From the NCBI GenBank assembly GCA_028023455.1, contig JAQFVV010000505.1, positions 312,001 to 376,000 on the forward strand: a stretch of DNA of 64,000 bases, read 5' to 3'. How positions within the stretch are numbered: position 1 is the first letter of the stretch; every line of letters starts with the position of its first letter. Positions 34,371-45,839 of the stretch are shown in pieces. Under the pieces are notes generated by a model that saw only the letters and a program-made list of their open reading frames with translations, was not told the DNA's origin and ran no database searches. The DNA is from Epiperipatus broadwayi (taxonomy: Eukaryota; Onychophora; Udeonychophora; Euonychophora; Peripatidae). The position numbers were made by a program, and so were the translations under genes.

Positions 34371-35280
34371 CTATTTTCATAGGCTTTTAGATGTAAGTAT
34401 TGATTTAATGAGATTTCTCCATGTATTTTTTAAGATTTATTTGTTTTAATGAAACTAGACAAACTATTGATTAAAAACTAATATGTAAACAGAAATTGTG
34501 CTATTTAATAATAGTATTTGTCAGACTCATTTTTAAACCAAAAGTGAAGTGACTTTAGTTTATTGTTCTAGATTATATAAGGATTGTAGATCCTATATTG
34601 CCTGAAACTTAGGTATCACAGTTTTATAAATATTTCATTTGAAATATATATTACTTAATTTTTAAAAGTTGCTAACTTTATTTAAAAAATAAAATAATTT
34701 TAAAATTTATTTTTTATTTCTAATGAGAGGAAAAAAAACTTACATGTTTCAGCCCCTAATTTAGAGTATCCACTACCTGGGGATTGCTTTCATATTAATT
34801 TGATCTCTCTGTCTGTACATATTTTTCTGTGTTATGTTTCTGTCTGTATGTCCACATTTTTGAATTTTGCTCAGCTGAGATTTTTTTTAGTTTGACCCAT
34901 TTTAAAAAATTTTGATGAGATAAAAAATTTAATAAATAAGAATTCTTTTTAATAGCCACATCACCATTCATTCAGCTTTCATTTGTCTTAGTTACAATGT
35001 TTATTTGATATTAACATATTCCAAAATAAAATTTTCTTTTTCTTTTATAAACTTAGATCAGCTACAAAAATATTATTATTTAAGTTGTTTGACTACTTTT
35101 TAAAACTTTTTATTATTGAACAAATTTAAAATGAACAAATTTATGTCATGGTTATTTACTATAATCTTTGTCAAGGCACAAACTACAAAGTTATTTCAGA
35201 AATTTGTGACACAAAAATAAAAAGCAAAATGTATATATCAAAACATGTCAAAAAGATATATATATATTATAATGTTTTTC
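34371..35280. other. AT-rich stretch, nothing recognised
   Basis: Possible intron. A pyrimidine/TA-rich run precedes the candidate acceptor at 35291. Confidence 0.4.
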
Positions 35281-35291
35281 ATATTTGCTAG

Positions 35292-35515
35292 AGCTCTATA
35301 CTCATTATAAAATGCGTGAGTTGATCAAGTTATGTCAAAAAGAAGAAAGTTGTATTGCTATTTCTAAAAACATAACTATATTTCCTGATCAACTCGGCCT
35401 AGAATTGTTAAGAATTGTGCTATTGATGAAATCAGCTTTTAATTTATTTGATCTGGGTGCCAGGATTCATAAGAATCCGCTAAAATCTGTCGCCAGCACA
35501 TCTCGCAAGTTGTAA
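35292..35515 (+). CDS. Candidate terminal coding exon, unknown protein
   Basis: A TTTGCTAG acceptor at 35284-35291 is followed by an open frame (first in-frame ATG 35312) to TAA at 35513-35515. The protein has varied, non-repetitive composition: 'MRELIKLCQKEESCIAISK', 'FPDQLGLELLRIVLLMKSAF', 'NLFDLGARIHKNPLKSVAST', 'SRKL'. It matches no retroelement motif I know. Codon use and composition look like genuine host coding sequence. It could be the last exon of the plus-strand gene that starts at 10219, or of a gene beginning in the gap region. I do not recognise the family. Confidence 0.45.
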
Positions 35516-36047
35516 ATAAAAAAAAAAGAAAAGATTTTTATTCTTATTTTTTTAAGAATCGGTAATTCTACCATAAACTAGAATTATCTTTTAAATATTA
35601 TTATTCCTGGAACTTATAACACATTGGCAAAGGTAAATTACGTTTTTAAAACTTAATAAACTAATAATAAATTTAATAATAAACACTAATAAATATTATA
35701 GAATAACATACAAATGAAAACTGCTATTAGAAATATTTTTATTCTAACAGATTAAAATCTCTTTAAGTTAAAATGCGAATTATTAATTAAGTAAATTAGA
35801 GAGAACACACACTAATTCAAACATGAAGCAATTAATAAAATAAAGTAATTAAAACAATTAATTAAAGTTCTTGGGTACACAAAAGTCTCTTGATTAAATA
35901 AATGAAAGTCTATACCGGGATCCTATTATACGTATATTTTTAAGATGGTTTGTCAACCATTTAGTCACAATCGGGAATAATAAAGAGTCATAGCTTACCG
36001 GTGAATTTAGCGAGGAAGTAGTAGATAACTATGCATAGTTTTTTGGG
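35516..36047. other. Less AT-rich non-coding stretch
   Basis: 35930-36047 is unusually mixed in composition. On the minus strand it contains a donor-like CCGGTAAGC at about 35996-36004. No ORF. Confidence 0.3.
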
Positions 36048-36254
36048 TTAGAATGAGTTTGGCCATTGGTTATAAATTTGATCTTGCTGTCTATTCCTAA
36101 GGCTAGTCGTAGAAGCTTTACTAGTGTCCATCTTCTTAATGATGTCAGCTAAAGCCCGGTCTACTTCCGCATGAAGGATTATTTCATCGTGAAGTGGTCT
36201 TGGATTTAATAATCCAAAACCAGCCAAAGGAACAAACAGAAAAAAACAATACAT
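36048..36254 (-). CDS. Short unidentified minus-strand ORF or exon
   Basis: 68 codons ending 'IYNQWPNSF' and a stop. The middle, 'DEIILHAEVDRALADIIKKM', looks like an amphipathic helix. An AG at about 36199 on the minus strand could act as an acceptor, leaving about 50 codons of exon. Base composition is less AT-rich than its surroundings, and the plus strand is closed. It lies tail-to-tail with the 35292-35515 exon. It could instead be a retroelement remnant; no motif decides it. Confidence 0.3.
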   Translation of the reverse strand: MYCFFLFVPLAGFGLLNPRPLHDEIILHAEVDRALADIIKKMDTSKASTTSLRNRQQDQIYNQWPNSF

Positions 36255-36689
36255 TCTTCAAACTGGTCTCTGCCTTTTATACTAGAGGCCCAGTTTTCAG
36301 ACTTTTGCACATGATATTATCATGGCATTTTTGGTTCATAATCTTGTACAGTCTTTACTCATTTTTCAATTACAAAGTTGTCATTTTTTAACAAATCTTT
36401 CAGTCATCTTTAATTAACTAAAATATTTTTCTTTTAGCTTATCTTTTTACTTTTGGAATTCTTTTGTTCTCTCCAATTCTACTTTTATTTCTAATTACAT
36501 AAAAAAAATATGAAAGAACAATTTAACCTTCATTGTACATTTTTTTTTAAAAAATAAATTATATTAAAAAAAAAAATCTAAATTTACTTTTATTCTTTTT
36601 TTTTTTTTTAGCTTTTACTAAATGCCAATATATTTGTATTGTATATAAATAAATGGTACAATATATATATATCGTAATCGTTTTCACCT
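36255..36689. other. AT-rich stretch, nothing recognised
   Basis: Poly(T)/poly(A) runs and a (TA)n run at 36660. Confidence 0.4.
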
Positions 36690-36910
36690 AGTATAAATCC
36701 CCTGCAGGCTAAAGTTGATCTATTCTCAACCATTCTTCTTTGCATCACACTAACAAGTTTTCTTACTTCATCCATCCATCACATATGTCAATTCTTTTTA
36801 GATCTTATAAAATTTTCACAGAGACAAAACTTTCCATACAGTAGATCCACTCAGTGCAATCCAGAGTAATAATTGGATGCAGGAAGGTAATCCCTATCTA
36901 ATGCCTCCCC

Positions 36911-36970
36911 ATAAAATATCCCCAGATAAATTTCTAGCTTGTGGCTTTTATCAGTGAAGAGCCATGGATC
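36911..36970 (-). ncRNA. Hammerhead motif in left arm of F7, damaged
   Basis: CUGAUAA replaces CUGAUGA and the triplet is AUC; GAAA is kept. Confidence 0.5.
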
Positions 36971-37466
36971 TGATAGCATTGCACCTAGATTTTAGGATCT
37001 AATGCAACCCTCCAGCAGCCACCTTTTACTTTTTAGCTAACTATAAAGCTTTGTGTCTAAAATAAAAAACAATAATTTTTTCAAGCTAAGCTCATTAGCT
37101 TGTATAGTGGTATAGATCTGATTTCAGTTCAGCATCCATACTTTTTGGTGTCTTTGGTTCTTTAATAATCACAATTACCATACTCCTATTGGGCAGGATT
37201 GGTATTAAACCATCAAAAATCACATAATCACCATTCTTTATGCTTACACAAGCCGTTTTTACAGAGTAAAAACTCTCCATACAGTAGTGCCACTCAGTGA
37301 AAAACAGAGTAATCAATCTATACAACTAGATAAGCTAATGGGCTTAGCTTGAAAAACATTATTGTGTTTTCATTTTGGACTCAAAACTTTATAGTTAGCT
37401 AAAAAAGTAAAACGTGGCTGCTGGAGGATTGCATTAGATCCTAAGATCTACGTGAATTGCTCTCAG

Positions 37467-37525
37467 ATATAAGGCTCTTCACTGATGAAAGTCACAAGCT
37501 AGAAACTGGTCTGGAGATATTGGAT
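37467..37525 (+). ncRNA. Hammerhead ribozyme in right arm of F7, core intact
   Basis: CUGAUGA at 37482-37488, stem II AGU/GCU with loop CACAA, GAAA at 37502-37505, short stem III, GUC with predicted cleavage after C37511. Proximal stem I pairs fully: UCUUCA with UGGAGA. Compared with UCCUCA/UGGGGA in other copies, the third pair has changed from C-G to U-A on both sides, a compensatory change. Confidence 0.8.
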
Positions 37526-37815
37526 GAGTAGGTACTAAATAAGGATTTTATGCACAAATCTTCCTGCATCCATTGATTATTCTGGCTTGCACTGAGTGGC
37601 ACTACTATATGGAGAGTTTTGCTTCTGTGAAAAATGGCTTGTGTAAGCATAAAGAATGGTGATCATGTAATGTTTGAACTTTTAAAATTTCTTGGGATTC
37701 AGTTTAAAACTTCTGTAATCTATCTATTATTATCTCTTTTAGCAAGTGCCTGAGTATTCTTTCAGTCAATTGTTTCACTTTCCATCTCTTCTTGTTATTC
37801 CCAATATATTGCAAC

Positions 37816-40555
37816 CATTTGGGTTATTTGTCACGCAACAACATAGTTGTGTGTGTGCACAAATATGTTTATAAAGTTGAAAGGAAAAGTAGAAATAAAC
37901 ATTGACAAAAAGTTTGTAGATATTTGTCTATATTTTCCTGGAATAAGTAAAAGATTAAATAATTATGAATTTAAAATAGAATTTTATTATAAATTAAACA
38001 GTTAAAAAGGTCTAGTTAATATTGAATTCTGATTTTGAAATTAAAAATAAGCATGGTTTATTTTTGAAATATTTTAATTAATGCTTGTAAAAATTTTATT
38101 AACCTATTTTTAAAAATCTTTGAGAAAATTTCCGAATGTAACTTTTAATTAAAAGTGTTTTGGAAGGGATTAAAATTGTTTTTAATCAAGAGAGATAAAA
38201 AAACAGTTTGTAATTGAAAACAATTTTTGATGTGTTTTTGTCACCCATCAGCCCACTCTTATTAAAAGAGTTGATAAAAAGATTGAAACAGTTTGGTCTT
38301 AGTTTTTTGAATTTTGATTAATAATATTTTAGTTGGTAGTTGTAACAGAATAAATGGCCAGCAGAGTTGGCTAGCAGAATTATACAGAATTCCCATGAAG
38401 ATGTAAGAATTCAAGGAAGCAACTGCTCTACAGTTAATGGTGGTGGAGTTTGAATTCACATGGAAGCTAAGGGTCAACTTCTTTGTAATTTATATCTACA
38501 AATATGTTCTAAGAAAACAACTAACTTGCCTGGAACAAGCCTAGACAGAAATATCACTGCAGACCAACTTACTTGGACTATGCCTATCCCAGACTGACCA
38601 AATCATCAAGAGAACTCCATCAGCTTGATGAAGAAGTTGTTATATGAATGTTGCTGTGTCCATATGCAGAGAAGCATTGATAAATATATATACAAAAGTG
38701 AGTTGTTTTTAAAATAATTAATTTAAAAGACATTTTAAAATTTCTATATTTAATTTATAAAGATATTATTAATTAAATGTGACCTGTGATGATGATATAT
38801 ATATTGAGACTGATATTTTTTTAAATGATTTCTTTGGTCTGAAATGACATTTTAAAAGTTAGAGATATATCAAATGATTTTATTTTTCATTTTCTAAAAA
38901 AGGGAGACATTTTAAAAGTGAAACAAATGCAAATAATTTTGTTTAAGTAAAAAATAGATGAGTCTATATTATTCTAAAATGTAATAATTAAGTATTATAA
39001 TCTATTAAAGGCTGATTCTATTTTTTTAAAAAAGGAAGAAATATAAAACAAATTTTTTTAGAGTAATCTGTCAAAAAGTATTAAATAATAAGATATACCT
39101 GCTGGAGGATTTAACTTTTATCAGCAGTTAAGAAATTGATATTTTAAGAAAGAAAAAAAAAGAAATTAAACTGTTATGAAAGAGTTAAACAACATGATTT
39201 ATATTTTTATATACTTTCAATATTGAATTCATTATGAAAAATATTTTATTATTGTATTAAATTAAAATATGTAAATGTTAGTGGGCAAATACACACACAC
39301 ATATATATATGTAAAATTTTGATTAAATTTTGTTTGTATATGACAATTCAAATATGTCTAGAAATTATAATGTCATGTGACTTTGTGCATATATCAATGC
39401 ATATGAGATAGACATGCTTGGAAATTTTAATCATTTATAGTATTTTTTATACAACTGAAAATTTTAATCATTTATTGTATTTGTATGATGATTAAAACAT
39501 ATTTATCAATTGTACTGTGCATCTATGTCAGATAAATACTTATATGTAAATTTTAATCATTTTTTAATTATTAAATGTCAATTGAAATGTATTCATTGTA
39601 TACTATAAAATGTGCATCTGTGGACATACCTATATAGGTATTGTATGTAAACCCATTAAGAAGTATTGTAAAATCAATATAATAATTTAAATTTTGTATA
39701 GTAATCAAAATCAGAAATCTTAGATGTATATAGCCTTATTTCAAAGACCTTAATATCATTTTGTTATTCCAGTGATTTAATTGTGAATGATTTTTAAATT
39801 ATATTATGTATTACAGCATCATCTTGATCATTGTAACAGTAATAGAGCTTGTGTTCTCTGAGATAAATTCATGCATAATAGTATAATATATGAAAAGTGA
39901 TGTATATTAATATTTATGGGCATTCAGTGATGATGATATTCTCATCAATCATTCTCATCCTGGTTGACAATAAGAATATATTTTATAAAGCCCATGCACT
40001 ACATTTTATTTTAGTTTAGTCTGATTAAAAATTGAGTTTATAATGGCCAGTACATTGGTGGCACTAGGTGACTAGAGCATTGATAATGATCAGCATGTTT
40101 TAATATTCCAGAATTGTTTGATGGTTGTATTTTTATGGATTCGCACTTGAGTTGATGCACCCAAATTAAAGTTTAAATAATCGCTCAAGTTGGCAAAGGC
40201 TAAATGGTTGGCCTGGTCTGCAGTAGACCCATTTCAAATCCAGTCACAAGATTCACTGTTGATTTATGGATTGTTGATCATTCATGATAATGAATAGTTA
40301 TTTCTTTTGAGTATTACTTATACTTATTTATAATGCTGGTTGATGAACTTAATTATACTTTTAGTTGCTTATGCTTAAGATAGTTAGCTGATGATCTCTC
40401 AGAGAGATACCAAAATCTCTCATGGTCATTATTTTACTTTATCATTATTGTATATTTTATACTAAATATTTATATTAAATTGTTTTATTTGAAATACCTC
40501 GTTGACTTGGGGATGGTGATAATTTGCCATCATTCCAGATACACCCACCATCATC
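37816..40555. other. AT-rich stretch, nothing recognised
   Basis: 2.7 kb with a CA/TA run at 39290-39310 and loosely repeated TTTTAATCATTTAT phrases near 39425-39560. Short open frames carry no recognisable motif. Confidence 0.4.
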
Positions 40556-40705
40556 CCAATTCCATCCCGTTATTTTATTCTATATTTCATTAAATGCTCT
40601 GAAATCTCTGTATTACTCTTCATTTAAGTATCTAAATCTCAGATCCATAAGTAAGACCTGGCCATACACACCTGTTAATGGTTTGCCTTTACAAACATAT
40701 ATAAT
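40556..40705 (-). mobile_element. Small RTE LINE fragment
   Basis: Plus-strand AATCTCTGTATTACTCTTC and TCTCAGATCCATAAGTAAGA match the complement of the RTE C-terminal region at about 6612-6665. Confidence 0.65.
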
Positions 40706-41519
40706 ATCTTTCAAACTATAATTTTTTTAAAAATAATGAGTCTATTTATATTTACAAATTTGTGCATTGACAAGCACAATGATAAGAAATAGAGATTTTG
40801 TTTGGATTTAATATGTACTTGTTTGTATTAAACTAATTCAGTCGTAAACAATTTTACAAAAGAAAAAGGATGATACATTTTATATATTAATAAATATTTA
40901 TTTTATTATACATTAAATAAAGAAGTTAAATAAATATTTGAATGCATTTATTAGTTGGAAGTTCATAAAGAGTTTGATAATCAGAAATAACAGAACTGGA
41001 TGTGATCTATGATTTTTAAACTCCAGAATCTTCTGCTCAATAACTGCACCAAATCATGAAAGGCAAGAAAATAATCACATTAATTAGTTACTCAGTCTAG
41101 ACAATACATGATTTAAGTATCCAAGTGTTAATGCTATAGACACAATATTTTCATTTAATTGATATAGGGACCTTCACCTATGCTAATTCTTTTGAAGTAT
41201 TGAGCCTTTTATAACATCTAATGCAACTATTGTTAATACAAATGTAAATGATCACACTGTTTCTCTTTCAGCATGTATATGTAATACAGACATTTAATTA
41301 TGATCAAAAATACTTTGGCTAAGGAAAAAAGCATTATCTCTCCTTCCAATTAACTATGTGTAAAAAATTATTATTCCCTTGAAATTATCTCACAAACAAT
41401 AAAAAAGTAGAACAAAGCTTCAATCCACACAGTTTACTTAATAAAGCATAATTAAATAGTTCAATTATTTAAATTTTTCAGAAATATTACCAAAATCACT
41501 TTTTCCTTTATTTTTGCTA
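40706..41519. other. AT-rich stretch, nothing recognised
   Basis: No coding, RNA or shared repeat signal was found. Confidence 0.4.
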
Positions 41520-41880
41520 TAATATCTTATATAAATCCAATTTATCCAAATTACTTTAATCAAGTTTTAGCAAAAACATTTTGTTGTACATATATACACA
41601 TACAACTATGTTTCGACTGTCCTGCACTCTTCTTCAGAGCCAGTTTATTTTAACCTTTTTTTAAAAAATATTTTTTTAAAAAAGGTTAAAATAAACTGAT
41701 TCTGAAGAAGACTGCAGAACAGTTGAAATATAGGTATATGTGTATATATATATTTAAAAAAGGTTAAAATAAACTGGCTCTGAAGAAGACTGCAGGATAG
41801 TTGAAATGTAGGTGTATGGGTATATATACAATAAAAGGGTTTTGCTAAAAAGTGTTTGAAGTGATTTGGATAAATTGTAT
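41520..41880. repeat. Palindromic repeat, family R, copy 2 (three motif units)
   Basis: One inverted arm followed by two direct units, each with GGTTAAAATAAACTG, CTGAAGAAGACTGCAG and a (T)GAAAT element. The plus-strand CTGAAGA boxes are near 41702 and 41781; the minus-strand box is near 41636. The minus-strand unit retains GAAAC. Units end in ATA/TATA-rich sequence and AATAAAAGG. Confidence 0.65.
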
Positions 41881-42774
41881 TTAAATTTTAGTTTTACAAA
41901 TGAAAAATTGAATTTAATTGATGAAGCATCTTTAAATTATTACAAATAAAAGCAATATTTCATTTATCAATATTATTCCTACTGTCAATCAGCAATATAT
42001 TTATATATTTCTTCCTAGATAACATTTAGTTATACTTTATTTAAAAGTTTTAAGTGATTGGTTTCGAAATAGAACACTTGTCCTTTAATAGTGCCATTAA
42101 TAGAAATCCCATGTGATTTAGTGCAGTGGCATAGTGGTGAACTCTAATGCCCAAGCTATATGAATTACAGATCAACGATGTCATTTCCTGTGTCCGAACT
42201 TCTTATGAACCCCTCAACAGCAAATCATTCTAGATACTACTTCACATTTTAGAAATTTTATTTTTTAGATGAAGCTACACTTATAGTCTGCTTAGTGCTG
42301 GATTTTTAATAGTTATCATCATTAATTTATACCTACTATTTTTATTTGCAATTGATTATTCACTATAACGATCTTAAAAAAAAGTTTCAAATATTTTGGC
42401 AACCATTTTGTCAGACTGATGATGTCATAGGATAGTTATTAAAACTATGTCATCCAAAAACAAAATAGAGTTACATGTTGAAATTATACAGTATAGAGTT
42501 CATTCATAATTCATGATACAATCAATGCTTTATACAATATTTTGATTATATACTTGAAATATGATTAATGAATGTACAATATAGTATTTTATTTAATTTG
42601 CATCCAGCATCATAGCAAAATTAGCAGTACTTTATTAATAAAATATCTAAAGTATAATTATTCATCATTAATGACTACAACACCAAAAATGTTTCATTCA
42701 GTATAATAAATAATCAAAACCATATCTTTATGATGTACAACAACCAAATATACTAATACAGTATTTAGAGGGAA
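41881..42774. other. AT-rich stretch, nothing recognised
   Basis: A CTGATGATGTCATAGGATAG phrase near 42416 followed by CTATGTCATCC forms a hairpin, but without GAAA. Confidence 0.4.
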
Positions 42775-43130
42775 AATGAGCCCAGACTTTCAACATCCCT
42801 TCAGTCATCCACTTCATCTTACACAATTGATACACATAACCACATACATGTGAAAAAGATAAATGACCTCCAATATATGTATTTCATGCTGAACCAGTAC
42901 TCATCAGTTGGTTCAGATGATCATCTCCCACACATATATCTAATCAGTGCTCGATTTATATTAAGACAGCAAATCTTCAAACTTTAAAGGATAGGCTTTA
43001 ATCGTCTCTACTCTCCAACTCCTTAGCCATCCATATCACTGAAAATCTGATGACTATGTTTAAAGCCCTTATTTTCCAATTGACTAAGTTATTCTGACCC
43101 CTAATATGTAGGACTTTAAGACCATTTAAA
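42775..43130 (-). repeat. Hammerhead SINE-like repeat (family H, copy H42)
   Basis: Minus strand copy with the GGATAGGCTTTAATC block (complement of the GAAGCCTGTCC block), a hammerhead, and the B-box end near 42780-42795 (damaged). Confidence 0.7.
42862..42922 (-). ncRNA. Hammerhead ribozyme in H42, core intact
   Basis: Minus strand: CUGAUGA (42907-42901), stem II with one mismatch (GUACUG/CAGCAU), GAAA (42885-42882), short AU stem III and A at the cleavage site (complement of 42874). Stem I CCAA/UUGG has four pairs only. Confidence 0.65.
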
Positions 43131-43165
43131 TACGCAGAAGAGGTATAGGCGGAATATAAGTTATA

Positions 43166-43830
43166 CTATCATCATCATTAACCATTATTAATCCACTGCA
43201 GGTCTCTCCCAAGTTCAATCCATCTTCTCCAATATTTAGCTTCTCTTCTCCACATCACCCCTACATCCTTTCTTATTTTATCCATCCATCTCACATGCGG
43301 TCTCCTTCTGGGTCTTTTACAATCTCTTGGAATCCTGTTTAAGATTTCAATTATCTTATTTATTATAATCTCTTCTAGCAATATATCTAGCCCAACTCCA
43401 CTTCAGTCTTTTATTTTTTTCATTGAGGTCAGTAACACATGTTTGTTCTTTTACCCATATATTGTGTTTTCGATCTCTTCTTGTTACTCCCAATATGCAT
43501 CTCTTCATACTTCTTTGAGTGGTCTGATGTCTCTTTATTGCTCTTCTATTAAGTGTCCAAGTCTCAGATCTATAAGTATGAACTGGTAAAACACATTTAT
43601 TAAAAAACTTTCTTTTCAAACACATAGGCATATTTCATAGGCATAGGAATATTTCCTTTTAGTATCAAGTTATTTCTATCAAAAGCACTCCAATCAAGTT
43701 TAATTCTATGATTAATTTTATCCATTATGTTTCCATCTGTATTAATATTCTGACCAAGATATTTGTAACTGTTAACTTCTTCTAACTCATAATCTTTATT
43801 TTCATATTTTGAGAAAATCAATTAAATATT
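43166..43830 (-). mobile_element. RTE LINE 3' fragment (copy 3)
   Basis: Minus-strand frames contain 'EEVNSYKYLGQNINTDGNIM', 'RNNLILKGNI', 'TYRSETWTLNRRAIKRHQ', 'RSMKRCILGVTRRD' and 'RLKWSWARYIARRD', with frameshifts. It has a short internal duplication of the AGGCATATTTC segment at 43626-43655. Confidence 0.85.
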
Positions 43831-44866
43831 ACTTATATTTAAATATTAATACAGTATTAAATTTTAAAATGTATACATTAGGTTAAAAAATGTACATGGT
43901 ATTTACTCACTTTCATGGTTTAAAATTTTTATGAATGATACTTTGCTTGTAGCAAAAATTATGAACTTTGTATTGTACTTTAATTATTATAATTGTTATT
44001 TTGAAAAAAAAAATGATTTCATGGACCATGCAACTAATAATTAACTTTATATGATCAAAAATTACTAGATCTAAATTAAAAAGTAACATTTAATTTACTT
44101 GCTTAATTTTGAGACATCTCATAATTTGTTCCAGAATGGTGGACTTTATCGTAAATCTATTTTATCATAAATCTATAAAAGTATAGAAATGGAAAAAAAT
44201 GAAAATATCATTCAGCATAAAAGTAAAAATAAATTTTAGTCATATACTATTAATATTTAATTTTAAATTGTAAACAGTGTAAATATTAGCTAAAATTGTC
44301 AATCAATTTTGGATTAAATTTTTTACGAATGCTAATTTCAATCAAATTGAAACTATTATCATAAATGTATTTTCGGTTTTAAAAAATGCGAGCATAATTT
44401 TATGTATTACATAGTTAATAATAAATTTTGTATGATGAAAATGCAATACAAATAAATTGAAAAAAATTCATATTTTTAATATTTATTTAAATAATCTGTA
44501 TCTCTGCTGTCATTTAAGTACTGAATTATTTGAAAATTTCTAAATCATTCCAAATAAAATGGCTACTGTGCTTAATAAAATGTGAGATCTTTCAGGAAAA
44601 AAATTCCACAGCTAGTACATTTGTATATAAAGGGCTGTTTGTTGAGCTGGTATTTTTCTGCCAACTCATATTCATATATATATATACGCATATGTATATG
44701 TTATTTTAAAATAAAAATTATTTTTTGAAATTGAATTTTAAAATTTTTTTTTGCAATAAATTAAATCCAGATAAAAAAAAAAGATCTTGCAAGTTTTTTT
44801 TTTAATAAAAGTTTTTCTTTTGTTTTGATTCTAATTCTTAAAAATTCTTGTTTCTAATTCTTAAAG
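43831..44866. other. AT-rich stretch, nothing recognised
   Basis: Homopolymer runs only. Confidence 0.4.
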
Positions 44867-44877
44867 ATAGAAGAGTG

Positions 44878-44985
44878 TCAAGCATTGGTGGTCGAGAGGT
44901 CTGTGACAACTGCTTTACAAACAATTGTCCCAGGTTAGCGGGTTCACTTCTCAGCTGATGCTATGACACATGAGAAAAAAAAAAA
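44878..44985 (+). repeat. Young tRNA-derived SINE with perfect TSD (family S, copy S4)
   Basis: Flanked by ATAGAAGAGTG (44867-44877 and 44986-44996). A box TGGTCGAGAGG, B-box-like GGTTCACTTCT, tail ATGACACATGAG, then 14 A. The poly(A) and 11 bp duplication show LINE-type insertion. Near-identical to S1. Confidence 0.85.
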
Positions 44986-44996
44986 ATAGAAGAGTG

Positions 44997-45839
44997 AAAA
45001 AAAAAGTAGACTCCCTCCCCCCGTAATTAGCTCTATTGTTGAATCTTAGATAGTGGAGGTCTTAGATATTGGAGGTATTTTTGTGCTATTTGGAATGTTT
45101 CCACAGCATTAAAAGAAAAATTTGACCAAAAGGGATATATATTAAAAGGGTGAATCCATATTTTTACAGTGATAAACATTAAGTTACAGTTACCCCTTTT
45201 CCAGGGATATTTTTTTTCTGGCTTTAACAATTGTATTAAACATAAAATAAGTTATCAATACTAAAGTTAAGATTACAATCACTATTAATGTTTATTAATC
45301 TGAGATTTGGACATTTGGAGTAAATCGCCTTCAAGTGTTGGAAAAAAGAGAGAGAGAAAAAAAAACATCTTTCCTTTTCCAATTCATATTTTGGGGCTAT
45401 ATAAATATTTATCTGTTCTCATATCATTGGTTTTCTATTTTTAATTTCCTCTTATTTAACTATATTAGCATTTTTATTGATATTGTTCGTTTTCATTTAA
45501 ATATAATCTACAAGTTACATTAGAGTGTGTGCAATTATTACATTTGTTTTAAATGCTGTTTCATGCATCTATATAATAATTTAATGGATGTTTTTCTTAG
45601 GAGTAGTTTGAACTCCATCATTAGGGTTGGTATCTGCTTCACTAGCCCTAGCTCTTATTACATTTACAGAGATATTCTGAAGTTTATTTTCAGGATATTT
45701 TTCTATATCAATGTTTACAATAAATTATTTCTCACTAAATGTATTGCAGTTAATACTTTTAAATGGATTTCATTTATTCACTTAACATTTCTTATCCCTG
45801 TAGTTAGTTTTATTTTGAATATGTATACTGAGATTTGCA
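44997..45839. other. AT-rich stretch, nothing recognised
   Basis: Short plus-strand frames near 45335-45877 have low-complexity composition and no motif. Confidence 0.35.

Larger units (their letters stand above)
36816..37682 (+). mobile_element. Full-length foldback hammerhead retroelement (family F, copy F7)
   Basis: Left arm from AAAACTTTCCATACAG (about 36825), internal direct copy of the tail and first arm segment (about 37200-37310), right arm ending TATGGAGAGTTTTGC near 37622, then the one-sided tail to GATCATGTAATGTTTGAAC. Flanked by TAAAATTT (36808-36815 and 37683-37690). Same architecture as the 11884-12754 copy. Confidence 0.8.
36690..37815 (-). mobile_element. RTE LINE 3' fragment split by a family F insertion
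   Basis: RTE C-terminal sequence at 36690-36815 (CTTACTTCATCCATCCATC on the plus strand) resumes at 37683 (AAATTTCTTGGGATTCAGTT) and runs to about 37815. The interruption is a complete family F element with the short duplication TAAAATTT. Confidence 0.7.

Noticed and set aside
42410-42465. CTGATGATGTCATAGG hairpin as a hammerhead
   Set aside because: CUGAUGA is present and a hairpin follows, but there is no GAAA box, stem III or UH triplet. Not repeated with the rest of a core.
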